A DNA stretch of 64,000 bases from Methyloterricola oryzae (GTDB lineage Bacteria > Pseudomonadota > Gammaproteobacteria > Methylococcales > Methylococcaceae). The stretch is from assembly GCF_000934725.1 (NCBI RefSeq), contig NZ_JYNS01000005.1, positions 124,001 to 188,000 on the forward strand, written 5' to 3'. Shown piece by piece: positions 16,221-25,460 of the stretch. The notes under the pieces are model-generated. The model ran no database searches and had not been told where the DNA came from. It worked only from the letters and a program-made list of their open reading frames with translations. Each line of letters begins with the position of its first letter. The stretch's first letter is position 1. Position numbers and translations under genes: made by a program.

Positions 16221-17552
16221 ATGAGCAATTCGACGCGGCGATGGCTTGCCATCGCGATGGTGGCGCTGCTCCTGGGAGGCGGCGCGGGCTGCGTGTTCCG
16301 CACCGTGGCCGAGCAGCAGCAGAAGATCGATGCCCTCTGTCAGCTCTGGGGGAGCGTGGCAACCGAGCGGCAATCCCAGGGAACTCTCGTGGTCGTGCTC
16401 GCGCGCTTTCGCGGCGGCGACCTGCGGCAGACGTCCAACTGGAGCGTGTTCGATCACTTCGTGCTGGAGCAGTCGGGACGCTGGTTCTTCGCGGTCAGTC
16501 CGGGCACTTACGGGCTGGCGGCCTTCGAGGACAGCAACGGCGACCGCATCTATCAGCCCGGCGAATCCGCCCTGCGGGTGGATGAGCGGCGGCTGATCCA
16601 ATGCCAGCCGGGCACGGAAGTGCGCGATATCGCACTGGCCATCCCCGAGGGCGGCCGTCTGCGGGTCGAGGGGGGCCTCGACATGCGCGCGCTGGAAGGG
16701 CGAAGCATCCACGACCAGATGCGCCTCAGCCTGCTGTCGCTGATGGTGAACGGCGATGTTGTAACGCTGGACGATCCCCGCTTTGCCAGGGAGAACGCAA
16801 ACAAGGGCTTGTGGCAGCCCTTCGACTTCCTGTTCGATGTGCGCGCCGGCCTGTATTTCCTCGGTCCTTACGACGCCAAAAAGGCACCGGTGCTGTTTGT
16901 GCACGGCATTACCGGGACGCCGATGGACTTCCGCTTCCTCATCGAAAATCTGGACCAGCGCAAATTTCAGCCCTGGGTGTTTTATTACCCCTCGGGCGGC
17001 CATCTGGATTACATCGCGGGTGTTCTCAACCAGTTGATCACCCAGCAGCAGGCAAGGCTGGGATTCAGACGCCTGCTAGTGGTGGCTCACAGCATGGGCG
17101 GGCTCGTAGCGCGGGCCTTCGTCCTCAAGCATCACGCCAGCAGCACCCACGCCGACATTCCGTTGTTCGTCTCCCTGTCATCCCCGTGGGACGGGCATGC
17201 TGGGGCTGAACTCGGCGTCAAGCATGCGCCAGCGGTGGTGCGCTCCTGGTACGACATGGCGCCGGACAGCCCGTTTCTAAGGTCGATCTTCTTCCAGGGC
17301 GAGGGTCCTAACGCCCCACGCAGGGGATTGCCCGATTCCGTGCGGCACCATCTGCTGTTCGGCTTTACCGAGACGGAAGCCGGCGACGGCGTGGTCAGCC
17401 TGGCCAGCCAACTGCGCCCGGAGGCGCAGGACGACGCCACGCGCCTGCATGGCTATCAGGCTACCCATACCGGCATCCTGAAAATGCCGGAGGTATCGAA
17501 ACGGCTCAACCGGCTGCTGGACGAGGCGCGGGAACGCCAAGCGGCTGAATAG
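16221..17552 (+). CDS. Alpha/beta hydrolase lipoprotein (PGAP1-like)
   Basis: A 443-residue exported hydrolase. ATG 16221 has GGGAGG five bases upstream and opens a lipoprotein signal (lipobox GGAGC). Residues ~55-215 form an N-terminal beta-rich domain. The hydrolase core then shows VLFVHGITGTPMDF (oxyanion HG), the nucleophile elbow AHSMGG and a late histidine in HTGIL. It is probably an esterase or lipase anchored in the envelope. It is divergent from the MscS gene and convergent with the GDSL gene. Confidence 0.85.
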   Translation: MSNSTRRWLAIAMVALLLGGGAGCVFRTVAEQQQKIDALCQLWGSVATERQSQGTLVVVLARFRGGDLRQTSNWSVFDHFVLEQSGRWFFAVSPGTYGLAAFEDSNGDRIYQPGESALRVDERRLIQCQPGTEVRDIALAIPEGGRLRVEGGLDMRALEGRSIHDQMRLSLLSLMVNGDVVTLDDPRFARENANKGLWQPFDFLFDVRAGLYFLGPYDAKKAPVLFVHGITGTPMDFRFLIENLDQRKFQPWVFYYPSGGHLDYIAGVLNQLITQQQARLGFRRLLVVAHSMGGLVARAFVLKHHASSTHADIPLFVSLSSPWDGHAGAELGVKHAPAVVRSWYDMAPDSPFLRSIFFQGEGPNAPRRGLPDSVRHHLLFGFTETEAGDGVVSLASQLRPEAQDDATRLHGYQATHTGILKMPEVSKRLNRLLDEARERQAAE

Positions 17553-17560
17553 AGCGGTAT

Positions 17561-17584
17561 GCGCAGCGGCTGCGGCCGCCGCGC
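17561..17584. terminator. Hairpin between convergent genes
   Basis: A GC-rich stem of about nine pairs (GCGCAGCGG against CCGCCGCGC, one mismatch) lies in the 46-bp gap between the stops of the alpha/beta hydrolase and GDSL genes. Only a short TTT follows, so it is a weak bidirectional terminator candidate. Confidence 0.35.
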
Positions 17585-17598
17585 TTTCGATCAGTGGC

Positions 17599-18630
17599 TC
17601 AAGGTGCCGGCAGCGCCGGAACCAGTGCATACAGGGCTCGGCCCACCCGCTGCTGGACATGGTTGGTGGGGTGCACCTCGTCGAAGAAGACGAAGCGGTC
17701 GAAGTCGCCGAGGCAGGCAAGGTCCACGCTGGGAACCGCCGGCAGCAGGGGGTTGTCGACGCAGGCGTCGCGGGTGTTGTCAAAACCCAGGGACTCGCCG
17801 TTTTCAAGCACGTCGCGGAAGAAATGGAACAGATCAAACTGAACCAACTGCACTCCCAAGGTCTTCCGGGTCCGTTCCAGGGTCTCGGAGAGGCGGCTGT
17901 TGAAGCGGCGGGTCAGGCGCGTGGCCCTCGCTGTTGCACCGCGGTTGCCAGGCTTTTGAGCCAGCACCCGGGTTTCCGGGATCGACCCGATATCCGGCGA
18001 GTTGACCACCAGAAAGGTTCTCCCGCCCATCAGCGTCACATGGCGGATGGCCGCATCGATCTTGGAGACGGCGGTATTGAGGATCCGGTTGGCCAACTGG
18101 GGAGAGTCCGCATCTCGTGCCACGCGCACATCATTGCCGCCTATGAATACCACGAACAGGGCATTCGCAAGGTCGGGCGCCGGCGATGCGCTGGCGACTT
18201 CCAGATCGAAAGCGGCCACTTGGGTTTCTAGCAGAAACACCGGTAAGTCGCTGCCGCCGTTAGCCAGCAGCCCCGACGCCACCGCACCCGCGACCGCGAA
18301 GTTGTTGCCTTCAGAGGGCAGCCCTTGCGGCAGCAGCACCGTGTGCAGGGCTGGGGCAATGGGCAGGGCCAGTGCATCCGCCAGCACCTCTACAGCGCGC
18401 CGGCCCGGTTCCGTAAGTGACTTTGCGTTGGAAAAGCCCTGGTCGAAGGGGTACACATTTAAGAAGGCCAGGAATTCCTGGCCCGGCGCCGCGGAAAGGG
18501 CGGCTAGGTTGCCCCGGTCCGACAGGCTGTCGCCAAAGACGTAGATCTTGCTGAAATCCTGGGCCTGGGCAATGGCGGCGAACAGCCAGCCGAGCAGCAG
18601 GATGGAAAGATGCAGTTTACGAGATCGCAT
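17599..18630 (-). CDS. SGNH/GDSL family exported hydrolase
   Basis: A 343-residue exported lipase/esterase with signal peptide (cleavage after IAQAQ, residue ~24). Block I is YVFGDSLSDRGN with the nucleophile serine, block III is FIGGNDVR, and block V DEVHPT supplies Asp and His of the triad. It resembles thermolabile hemolysin/GDSL autotransporter passenger enzymes but lacks a beta-barrel, so it is periplasmic or secreted. RBS AAAGGAG lies eight bases before the ATG. Confidence 0.88.
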   Translation of the reverse strand: MRSRKLHLSILLLGWLFAAIAQAQDFSKIYVFGDSLSDRGNLAALSAAPGQEFLAFLNVYPFDQGFSNAKSLTEPGRRAVEVLADALALPIAPALHTVLLPQGLPSEGNNFAVAGAVASGLLANGGSDLPVFLLETQVAAFDLEVASASPAPDLANALFVVFIGGNDVRVARDADSPQLANRILNTAVSKIDAAIRHVTLMGGRTFLVVNSPDIGSIPETRVLAQKPGNRGATARATRLTRRFNSRLSETLERTRKTLGVQLVQFDLFHFFRDVLENGESLGFDNTRDACVDNPLLPAVPSVDLACLGDFDRFVFFDEVHPTNHVQQRVGRALYALVPALPAP

Positions 18631-18811
18631 GGCGGTTACTCCTTTTGCAATGTGGATCCTGGCGCGGCGCGGGAAGCAAGGTGTGCAGGGTGCCTCGCCG
18701 CTTCGGCGGCGTCAAGCCGTTGGCAGGCAGCGGTAGCAATGGTGGAAGCCTTTGTTTGGTCTGCCTCCGATGCGTTCTGTCAGAGATGCGCCCGCCGAAG
18801 TTTTTTGGGGT

Positions 18812-19255
18812 TCAAGGCTCGATGGGGGGTAGCAGCCTGCATTCGGTGATCTCAAGACTTCCGAGTTCCAGGGGAACTTCCGACAGGTTGAATTGGCTCA
18901 TGCGAAACCCTGACCCGATGCTGACTTTCAGATAAGTCGCCTTTCCCGCCTCCACATTGACGTCGGCTTCATCAGTTACTTCGGACTTGACGGCAAAGTT
19001 CACGCGGCCGGGTTCAGAGATATATGGAAAATAGCCGCCGCTCCTGATCCTGACGATAGCAACCTTGTTCGCTGTTATCGTGCCGACGACGCCACTGCCG
19101 GCAATGCGTGGCTGGCGATAGATGTAGACAACGCCCTTTCCGGGCGGAATGGCTTCGGCGGGTTTGAAATGCGGGGCGGCCGTTGAGCACCCCGATGTGA
19201 CCGCCGCAAGTAGGACCCAAGCGATACCGCGACCCTGCGGCGTCCGATGGGGCAT
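18812..19255 (-). CDS. DUF2846 domain lipoprotein
   Basis: A 147-residue lipoprotein with lipobox VTSGC. KGVVYIYRQPRIAGSG followed by EPGRVNFAVKSE and AGKATYLKV matches the DUF2846 beta-sandwich proteins, small envelope lipoproteins of unknown function. It is the last recognisable member of the lipoprotein-rich region before the AT-rich island. Confidence 0.75.
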   Translation of the reverse strand: MPHRTPQGRGIAWVLLAAVTSGCSTAAPHFKPAEAIPPGKGVVYIYRQPRIAGSGVVGTITANKVAIVRIRSGGYFPYISEPGRVNFAVKSEVTDEADVNVEAGKATYLKVSIGSGFRMSQFNLSEVPLELGSLEITECRLLPPIEP

Positions 19256-19312
19256 GGCTGTTCTCCGTTCAGTTCTTCAGTACGTAAGCTTTAGCTACAA
19301 AGGCTTATGTGT

Positions 19313-19336
19313 AAATACGGGGAATCTGGCTTGACA
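19313..19336 (+). repeat. 24-bp repeat, left copy
   Basis: AAATACGGGGAAT-CTGGC-TTGACA recurs at 22863-22886 with three mismatches in 24 bases and in the same orientation. The two copies lie at the two ends of the AT-rich island. The sequence resembles short dispersed repeats seen near REP-type elements, from memory only. Confidence 0.55.
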
Positions 19337-19515
19337 AGCAGGAGTGGTGTCGAGCGGAAATCGATGTTTGTGGGCGAACTCGCTCCGGTTCCATTTCTGG
19401 TGACGTGGCGGCTGCCCGCCGAATTTTCCCGTGGTTTGATCCACGGCGAAGTCCCGCTCCGTGCTCATGCGTTGCGTTCAACGCGTTGGATCGCAAACAA
19501 AGACAAAAAAAACGC

Positions 19516-21126
19516 TCAAGGCCAACGGAAGACGAATGCATGCAGCCAGGCATCGCTGATATTCACGGTACCCGTGAAGGGCAGGTTAGGCTGCAGGGGG
19601 CGGACCAGACGGGCTAGTGCGACAAAGAACCCAGGTGAGCGCGGTATCGGATAGACTTGGAGCGCGGGCTCTTTATCACCGACCAGATTTCTTAACTGAT
19701 CGAATGAAGCCCCGTCGTCTGGCAGAACCACCACAAGGTCTCCCGAGCGAGGTTCGTCCTGTTGCCGGCACACGTAATTGAGCCAAGGTAAACAACGGCG
19801 GTCTTCCCGCGGGTCGACCGGTGACGAAATGATGATATTAAATGGCTGCTTTTCCGATTGAATTTCACGCTCTGGTTCCAATCCTCGGTAACGCAGGTAT
19901 GAGGCAAATTCCTGCCGGCTGTAGGTGTCACTGAAAGGAAAGAACAAATGCAGCGACTTGCTTCCGTTGCGTGCATACTCGGAAACAAGAAAATTGGCGA
20001 TATCCACCTGTGCCGATATGAGGTTTTTTCGCTCAACAAGCTTCATATTTGAAAAGGCCAGGATCTGGATAACTACTACGGCAGTTACTCCACTAATTGT
20101 CAGCTTTTCCAGTCGTGAAAGTCGGGGCCATGCGGGGATTAACCAATGGCTGACGTAAAGCAAGGTTATGAGGTCTACGGGAGCCATGTAATATGGACTG
20201 AAAAGCCGCAATACAAAGTATGCAAGCATGTAGAGTAGAGCAGCAAATGCGCAGCCATCCCAGAATAGATAGGGGCATTGTCGAGTGCGGATCAAAAAAG
20301 CCGCACGTCCAACTACAGCGACAATCAGCAATGGAAGTAGCAAATCACTCTTCAAATAAAGCGCAATGATTTCAGAGAGCGGCAGTTTGGCGTCTTCAAT
20401 ATACTTATGGCCGAGTCCGGTTCTGAGCATTATAAGAAGGTAATAACTCAAAAAAATCAGCGCTAATATAAATAGCATGAGATCGAGTGCGCATTTTGGG
20501 TTGCGCAGCTTGTTAAGGTCGATCCGGCGAGCACTAACGTCATATGCACGTATGAAGATTGCGGGTGCCGAAATGCCGCACACGAGGATAAATGCCGTTT
20601 CCTTGTAATACATAAGGAATTGCGCGGTTAAGATCGAGCTAATAGCCCATCTCCAAGTTGGCCTTCGCGCGTATTCCCGATACGAGACCAGAAAGGCAAG
20701 AAGCCAAAAAACAACATTACGTTCGGGATATATCAGGCCGCCAAAAGCCACCAAAAAGCTTGGTGTTATAAGTATAATTGAGATCAGAGTTAGGTGGGCC
20801 GAAACATTGAATTGTCTTAACAGAAGAATTAGTAATATTATTATAAAAATAAGCTGTAAGATCGAATATAGATGGTAGCCAGTTGCTGTGTTGGTTGCTA
20901 TTGAAAGTAGATTGAACTCTTGAAAAGCCAAGGGGTAGAATCGCCCGCTGCCAGGGATTATGGTTGGCCTTTTTGTAAGTCCGCTCAATGTGGTTTCAAG
21001 CAGAATCGAGTAGTCATAGTAAATAAAATCTTCCCTGTATAGCAGGATCGCTATGTAACCCCCTAGGAAGCCTATGAATGCGGATATGGTAAGTGCCTCT
21101 AATTTGTTTGGCTTCCTCCAGGCCAT
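19516..21126 (-). CDS. Polytopic membrane protein, GT-C-like, unknown substrate
   Basis: About 536 residues with ten or more hydrophobic helices and a soluble C-terminal part (~370-536). The general plan, with an acidic motif after the first helix (YREDFIYYDYS) and a long loop before RFYPLAFQEF, suggests a GT-C type glycosyltransferase or polymer-related membrane protein, but no diagnostic motif is certain. ATG 21126 has GGAGGAG 11 bases upstream; ATG 21192 is an alternative. Codon use is clearly more A+T-rich than in the surrounding genes, which indicates acquired DNA. An IS5-family element sits directly upstream and may separate the gene from its promoter. Confidence 0.6.
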   Translation of the reverse strand: MAWRKPNKLEALTISAFIGFLGGYIAILLYREDFIYYDYSILLETTLSGLTKRPTIIPGSGRFYPLAFQEFNLLSIATNTATGYHLYSILQLIFIIILLILLLRQFNVSAHLTLISIILITPSFLVAFGGLIYPERNVVFWLLAFLVSYREYARRPTWRWAISSILTAQFLMYYKETAFILVCGISAPAIFIRAYDVSARRIDLNKLRNPKCALDLMLFILALIFLSYYLLIMLRTGLGHKYIEDAKLPLSEIIALYLKSDLLLPLLIVAVVGRAAFLIRTRQCPYLFWDGCAFAALLYMLAYFVLRLFSPYYMAPVDLITLLYVSHWLIPAWPRLSRLEKLTISGVTAVVVIQILAFSNMKLVERKNLISAQVDIANFLVSEYARNGSKSLHLFFPFSDTYSRQEFASYLRYRGLEPEREIQSEKQPFNIIISSPVDPREDRRCLPWLNYVCRQQDEPRSGDLVVVLPDDGASFDQLRNLVGDKEPALQVYPIPRSPGFFVALARLVRPLQPNLPFTGTVNISDAWLHAFVFRWP

Positions 21127-21191
21127 AAATGGCTTATCTCCTCCGCGCTCCGATTCACCTGGGTTTGCGATTCTGCATAGGAAAGCGGACA

Positions 21192-21195
21192 TTAA
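21192..21195. repeat. Target-site duplication TTAA (left)
   Basis: TTAA directly abuts the left inverted repeat of the IS5-family element and is repeated at 22587-22590. It fits the YTAR target preference of IS5 relatives. Confidence 0.8.
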
Positions 21196-22586
21196 CAGGG
21201 TGTTGAATTTCTCGGTCCGTGGAAGGTAGGAAAATCAGGGTGCAGGCAAGTGCGTAGCACCGGAAAAACAAGGTAACGCATTGTCTGTGATGATAAAATA
21301 GTATCCATCACGAGATACTCCAGGCTTCCCGATGCGCGGCGCAGACATCACCCAGCACGAACTGTTCAGCTACCGGACACTGGAAGATCGCATTCCCCCG
21401 GATCATCCCTTGCGCAAGCTGCGCGCGGTGGTGGATATCCTGCTGAAGACCATGGATGCTGACTTGGGTGCGCTTTACGCCAAGACCGGCCGCCAGTCGA
21501 TTCCGCCGGAACGTCTGCTGCGTGCCAGCCTGATCCAAGTGCTGTTCTCGATTCGTTCCGAGCGGCAGTTGGTCCAGCAGATCGATTACAACCTGCTGTA
21601 TCGCTGGTTTGTTGGATTGACGCTGGATGGCGCGGTGTGGGATCACTCGACCTTCAGTGCCAACCGCGAGCGCCTGTTGAACGAGCGGATCAGTCGGTGT
21701 TTCTTTGAGCGGGTGCTGGCTTTGGCGGAATGGCAACAGGTGCTGTCCGACGAACACTTTTCGGTGGACGGCACTTTGATCGAGGCGTGGGCGTCGATGA
21801 AACGCTTCGAGAAGAAGGATGGAACGAGCCCGCCGCCGAGCGATGGGGGCCGCAACCCGACCGTCGATTTCAAAGGCGAGACGCGCAGCAACGATACCCA
21901 TGCTTCCACCACGGATCCGGATGCACGTCTGTACAAGAAGAGCCCCGGTGACAAGTCGCGGCTGTGTTTCATGGGGCATGCTCTGATGGAGAACCGCCAC
22001 GGACTGGTGGTCGATGCCGAGGCCACGTTGGCGAGTGGCACGGCGGAGCGGGAGGCGGCCAAGGTGATGATCGCGCGGACGGTGCGCAAGCCGGGTGCGA
22101 CGGTGGGCGCGGACAAGGGCTATGACGTCGCGGAATTCGTGGCAGCCCTGCGCTTGCTGCGGGTGACGCCGCATGTGGCCCAGAAGGCCAAGGGCTCGGC
22201 GATCGATGGGCGCACCACGCGGCATGACGGCTACAGGACCAGCCTGAAGATTCGCAAGAGCGTGGAGGAAGTGTTTGGTTGGTCGAAGACCATAGGTGGT
22301 TTGAGCAAGACCCGCTTTCGAGGCTTGCCCAAGGTGAAAGCGCAGACGCTCTTCACCTTTGCCGCCTACAACCTGACGCGGATGGGCAGCCTGTTCGGCT
22401 GGCGCTGGTCGACCGCCTAGGCGGAGGTCCACCCGCCACCCGCCGAATCGGCGGTAAACAGCCTGGTTGAAGGGGTATAAACCGACTGAAATCGGAAATT
22501 CACTACCCAAACGGGTTCCGCAGCGCAAAATCGAACTCACGCAAGGGTTCAAAGCCGAAGGCATCGTTGCGAATTTCAACATCCTG
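21196..22586 (+). mobile_element. IS5-family insertion sequence, complete
   Basis: The element spans 1391 bp. Its ends are imperfect inverted repeats: CAGGGTGTTGAATTTC at 21196-21211 and, on the opposite strand, CAGGATGTTGAAATTC ending at 22586, with two mismatches in 16. TTAA duplications flank both sides. One intact transposase gene fills most of it, and about 165 bp of non-coding DNA follows the gene. Intact ends, intact duplication and an open transposase suggest a recent insertion. Confidence 0.88.
21332..22420 (+). CDS. IS5 family transposase
   Basis: A 362-residue DDE transposase. The N-terminal DUF772 region includes DHPLRKLR and IRSERQLVQQIDYNLLYRWFVGL. The catalytic residues are visible as SVDGTLIEAW (first D), VGADKGYD (second D) and KSVEEVFGWSKT (E), with the usual IS5 Y-(2)-R-(3)-E-like context. 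Length is normal for the family and no frameshift is seen, so it should be active. Confidence 0.92.
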   Translation: MRGADITQHELFSYRTLEDRIPPDHPLRKLRAVVDILLKTMDADLGALYAKTGRQSIPPERLLRASLIQVLFSIRSERQLVQQIDYNLLYRWFVGLTLDGAVWDHSTFSANRERLLNERISRCFFERVLALAEWQQVLSDEHFSVDGTLIEAWASMKRFEKKDGTSPPPSDGGRNPTVDFKGETRSNDTHASTTDPDARLYKKSPGDKSRLCFMGHALMENRHGLVVDAEATLASGTAEREAAKVMIARTVRKPGATVGADKGYDVAEFVAALRLLRVTPHVAQKAKGSAIDGRTTRHDGYRTSLKIRKSVEEVFGWSKTIGGLSKTRFRGLPKVKAQTLFTFAAYNLTRMGSLFGWRWSTA

Positions 22587-22590
22587 TTAA
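22587..22590. repeat. Target-site duplication TTAA (right)
   Basis: The right copy of the TTAA duplication abuts the right inverted repeat of the IS5-family element. Confidence 0.8.
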
Positions 22591-22676
22591 AGCGGCTGCG
22601 GACACGGTAACTGCCAACCAAATCGGCCAAAAATGATCTTGTAGCCGCCAGGAGATCGCGGAGATGATGTGCTGGG

Positions 22677-22826
22677 TCATTTGGCGCCGATGCGAGCATG
22701 AATAAGGGAGCCTTGAAAATTCCAGTCGAGCAGCACAAAACGATCACCGGTCGACGACTGGGCGATGTAATTGACAAAACCGGTATGCAGAGCCTGATGT
22801 GGGCTGGCTCCTCGCGGTGCTGTTAC
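22677..22826 (-). pseudogene. C-terminal gene remnant
   Basis: The frame encodes a protein-like tail (HTGFVNYIAQSSTGDRF, then LLDWNFQGSLIHARIGAK and stop) but opens just after an in-frame TAA with no start codon. It looks like the 3' end of a lost gene cut by the rearrangements around the island. The family is not recognised. Confidence 0.3.
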
Positions 22827-22862
22827 TTATGTTTACGAGTTTAATGACGCAGACCGAAAATC

Positions 22863-22886
22863 AAATACGGGGAATTGGCCTTGACA
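22863..22886 (+). repeat. 24-bp repeat, right copy
   Basis: AAATACGGGGAAT-TGGCC-TTGACA is the partner of 19313-19336 in the same orientation. The two enclose the membrane-protein gene and the IS5-family element. Confidence 0.55.
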
Positions 22887-23084
22887 CGGAGATGGCTAAT
22901 GACCAAACGGGACGCCCGGATTGGAGGGAGTTGCCTTTAACCGTTAACGCAGGTGGGCGACGAGGACAGTGCCTGTGAAGGCACTGCGCATTCTATGGAT
23001 GGATCGGGCGTTGGGTTTTTCGGTGCGAGTTGTGCCCGACTTCCTGAGGGGGGATAAATCTGAGGGGCTTAATCTGTCTGGCGT

Positions 23085-23231
23085 TTAGTTCGCCTTATGC
23101 TCGGAGTACGCTTTCAAGATCTTGCCTCTGGAATCCAGTTCGATTTCCAGATTCTCCTTACCTTTCTTGGTCTCGACTTCATAGGCGTAGAAGCTATCGC
23201 CCGGGTTCAGAATGTTCTCGGCTTTCTTGCT
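23085..23231 (-). pseudogene. PepSY-like protein, C-terminal remnant
   Basis: The last ~48 codons read like the end of a PepSY-type periplasmic protein: YAYEVETKKGKENLEIELD followed by SRGKILKAY, the usual strand-turn-strand ending. Upstream the frame loses any likeness and has no start, so the gene is truncated. Confidence 0.5.
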
Positions 23232-23410
23232 ACGCAACGTCCTGGGCGATAGACGGGCACGCCTGTTCCGCTGGAATTTTCTACACCCAGCTGGATGAAT
23301 CGGGATCGATGTTCATGGGGGGCAACAACATCCATGTGAAACAGGGGGCCGACGCGATCCAGATTACGAAGATCGAATCGGACCCCTTTTCCCGGCGGGA
23401 TGCGCGATGC

Positions 23411-23434
23411 GCGCCGCCCTCGATTGGGCGGCGC
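23411..23434 (-). terminator. Hairpin downstream of typA
   Basis: A perfect nine-base-pair GC stem GCGCCGCCC/GGGCGGCGC with a six-base loop lies 17 bp past the typA stop. The T run is weak or absent, so termination efficiency is uncertain. Confidence 0.5.
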
Positions 23435-23450
23435 AAGTTGTAGGGGAGAT

Positions 23451-25274
23451 TTACTCGTTGGCGACGGCGCGACCGGCTTTCTTGCGCTCGTGCTCCAGCA
23501 GGAGCTTCTTACGGATGCGGATCGACTGGGGGGTGACTTCCACCAGCTCGTCGTCGTCGATGAATTCCAGCGCCTGCTCCAGGCTCATCTTGATGGGCGG
23601 GGTGAGCAGGATGTTCTCGTCTGAGCCGGCGGCGCGGATATTGGTGAGCTGCTTGGCCTTGGTGGGGTTGACCACCAAGTCGTTGTCGCGGGAATGGATG
23701 CCTATGATCATGCCCTCGTACACTTCGGTGCCGTGTTCGATGAACAAGCGACCGCGCTCCTGCAGGTTGAACAGGGCGTAGCCCAGCGCTTTGCCGGCCA
23801 CCATGGAGATCAGCACGCCGTTGATGCGCTGGCCGATGTTGCCTTTCTTCAGCGGGCCGTAGTGGTCGAACACGTGATAGAGCAGGCCGGTGCCGGAGGT
23901 GGCGGTCATGAACTCGGTCTGGAAGCCGATCAGGCCGCGGGAGGGCATCATGTATTCGAGGCGCACGCGGCCCTGGCCGTCCGGCACCATGTTTAGCAGG
24001 TCGCCCTTGCGCTCGCCCAGCTTTTCCATCACCGAGCCCTGGTTGGCCTCTTCCACCTCGATGGTGACGAATTCATAGGGCTCGCAAGGCTCGCCATCGA
24101 CCTCCTTGATGATCACCTCGGGCCGGGAGACGCCTAGTTCGTAACCCTCGCGGCGCATGTTCTCGATGAGGATGGACAGGTGCAACTCGCCGCGGCCGGA
24201 AACCTTGAACTTGTCTGGATCTGCGGTGTCCTCCACGCGCAGCGCCACGTTGTGCAGGAGTTCGCGCTGCAGGCGCTCGCGAATCTGGCGGGAGGTGACG
24301 AACTTGCCTTCCTTGCCGGCGAAGGGCGAGTTATTGACCTGGAAGGTCATGCTCACCGTGGGCTCGTCCACGGTCAGGGGCGGCAGGGCTTCAACGCAGT
24401 CGGTGGCGCACAGGGTGTCGGAGATTTCCAGCACGTCGATGCCGGTGAAAGCGATGATGTCGCCGGCCGAGGCCTCGGGCACTTCGACCCGCTCCAGACC
24501 CTTGAAGCCGAACACCTGCAGCACGCGGGCGTTGCGCTGCTTGCCGTCGCGGCTGACCACCGTCACCGGGGTGTTGGTCTTGACTGCGCCGCGCTGGATG
24601 CGGCCGATGCCGATGACGCCGACGTAGGAGTTGTAATCCAGCTGGCTGACCTGCAGTTGGAAGCCGCCTTCGGTGTCGACCTTGGGCGGGTGCACCTTGT
24701 CCACGACAGTCTGGAACAGGAAGTCCATGTTGCCTTCGCGGATGTCCGGATTGTCGCCGGCATAGCCGTTCAGGGCCGAAGCGTAGACCACCGGGAAATC
24801 CAACTGCTCCTCGGTGGCGCCGAGGCGGTCGAACAGGTCGAAGGTCTGGTCCAGCACCCAGTGGGCGCGAGCGCCGGGGCGGTCGATCTTGTTGATGACC
24901 ACGATGGGGTGCAGGCCCATGGCGAAGGCCTTCTGGGTGACGAAGCGGGTTTGCGGCATGGGGCCGTCAACCGCATCGACCAGCAGCAGCACCGAGTCCA
25001 CCATGGACAGCACGCGCTCCACCTCGCCGCCAAAGTCAGCATGGCCCGGGGTGTCCACGATGTTGATGTGGTAGTCGTTCCAGTCGATGGCGGTGTTCTT
25101 CGCCAGGATGGTGATGCCGCGCTCTTTTTCCAGGGCGTTGGAGTCCATCACGCGCTCCTCCACCTTCTCGTGGGCGGCGAAGGTGCCGGACTGCTGGAGC
25201 AACTTGTCCACCAGGGTGGTCTTGCCATGGTCGACGTGGGCGATGATGGCGATGTTTCTAAGCTTTTCGATCAT
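23451..25274 (-). CDS. typA: Ribosome-associated GTPase TypA/BipA
   Basis: A 607-residue translational GTPase of the EF-G/LepA superfamily, which helps 50S subunit assembly and growth under stress or cold. G1 is [15 protein letters not shown] (residues ~11-25), G3 DTPGHADFG and G4 NKIDRPGAR. The BipA-specific C-terminal domain has [18 protein letters not shown] and [19 protein letters not shown]. Start ATG 25274 gives the standard length; the open frame to 25343 adds a non-conserved leader. It is the last gene of a long minus-strand series. Confidence 0.95.
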   Translation of the reverse strand: MIEKLRNIAIIAHVDHGKTTLVDKLLQQSGTFAAHEKVEERVMDSNALEKERGITILAKNTAIDWNDYHINIVDTPGHADFGGEVERVLSMVDSVLLLVDAVDGPMPQTRFVTQKAFAMGLHPIVVINKIDRPGARAHWVLDQTFDLFDRLGATEEQLDFPVVYASALNGYAGDNPDIREGNMDFLFQTVVDKVHPPKVDTEGGFQLQVSQLDYNSYVGVIGIGRIQRGAVKTNTPVTVVSRDGKQRNARVLQVFGFKGLERVEVPEASAGDIIAFTGIDVLEISDTLCATDCVEALPPLTVDEPTVSMTFQVNNSPFAGKEGKFVTSRQIRERLQRELLHNVALRVEDTADPDKFKVSGRGELHLSILIENMRREGYELGVSRPEVIIKEVDGEPCEPYEFVTIEVEEANQGSVMEKLGERKGDLLNMVPDGQGRVRLEYMMPSRGLIGFQTEFMTATSGTGLLYHVFDHYGPLKKGNIGQRINGVLISMVAGKALGYALFNLQERGRLFIEHGTEVYEGMIIGIHSRDNDLVVNPTKAKQLTNIRAAGSDENILLTPPIKMSLEQALEFIDDDELVEVTPQSIRIRKKLLLEHERKKAGRAVANE

Positions 25275-25414
25275 AAAACCTTGGGGGGATCTGGGCCGGT
25301 TGGCGCGGCGCTGGCTGAAATCCTGGAACAGCCGGACATTCAACCAGCCCTCCGCTACCGTTTCGTGACAGCCCCGTTAGGCTGGCGCCACGCGGGTCAT
25401 TAACGCCACACCGC

Positions 25415-25439
25415 AAAAACCCGCCATTGTAGCGGGTTT
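25415..25439 (-). terminator. Intrinsic terminator after the DUF4340 gene
   Basis: On the minus strand an eight-pair stem AAACCCGC/GCGGGTTT with a seven-base loop runs into TTTTT, 22 bp past the DUF4340 stop. It separates this gene from typA. Confidence 0.75.
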
Positions 25440-25460
25440 GCTGGGCCTTTGCGAATCGAC

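Larger units (their letters stand above)
22591..23450. other. Gene-poor remnant region
   Basis: About 860 bp without an intact gene. It holds a minus-strand protein end (22677-22826), the right copy of the 24-bp repeat (22863-22886), a truncated PepSY-like end (23085-23231), a plus-strand tail of about 50 codons ending at 23442 that I cannot name, and the hairpin after typA. The pattern is of repeated insertion and decay next to the IS5 copy. Confidence 0.55.

Noticed and set aside
21308-22777. 489-codon minus-strand frame across the IS5-family element
   Set aside because: It is antisense to the intact transposase and crosses the IS end; only the GC codon structure keeps it open.
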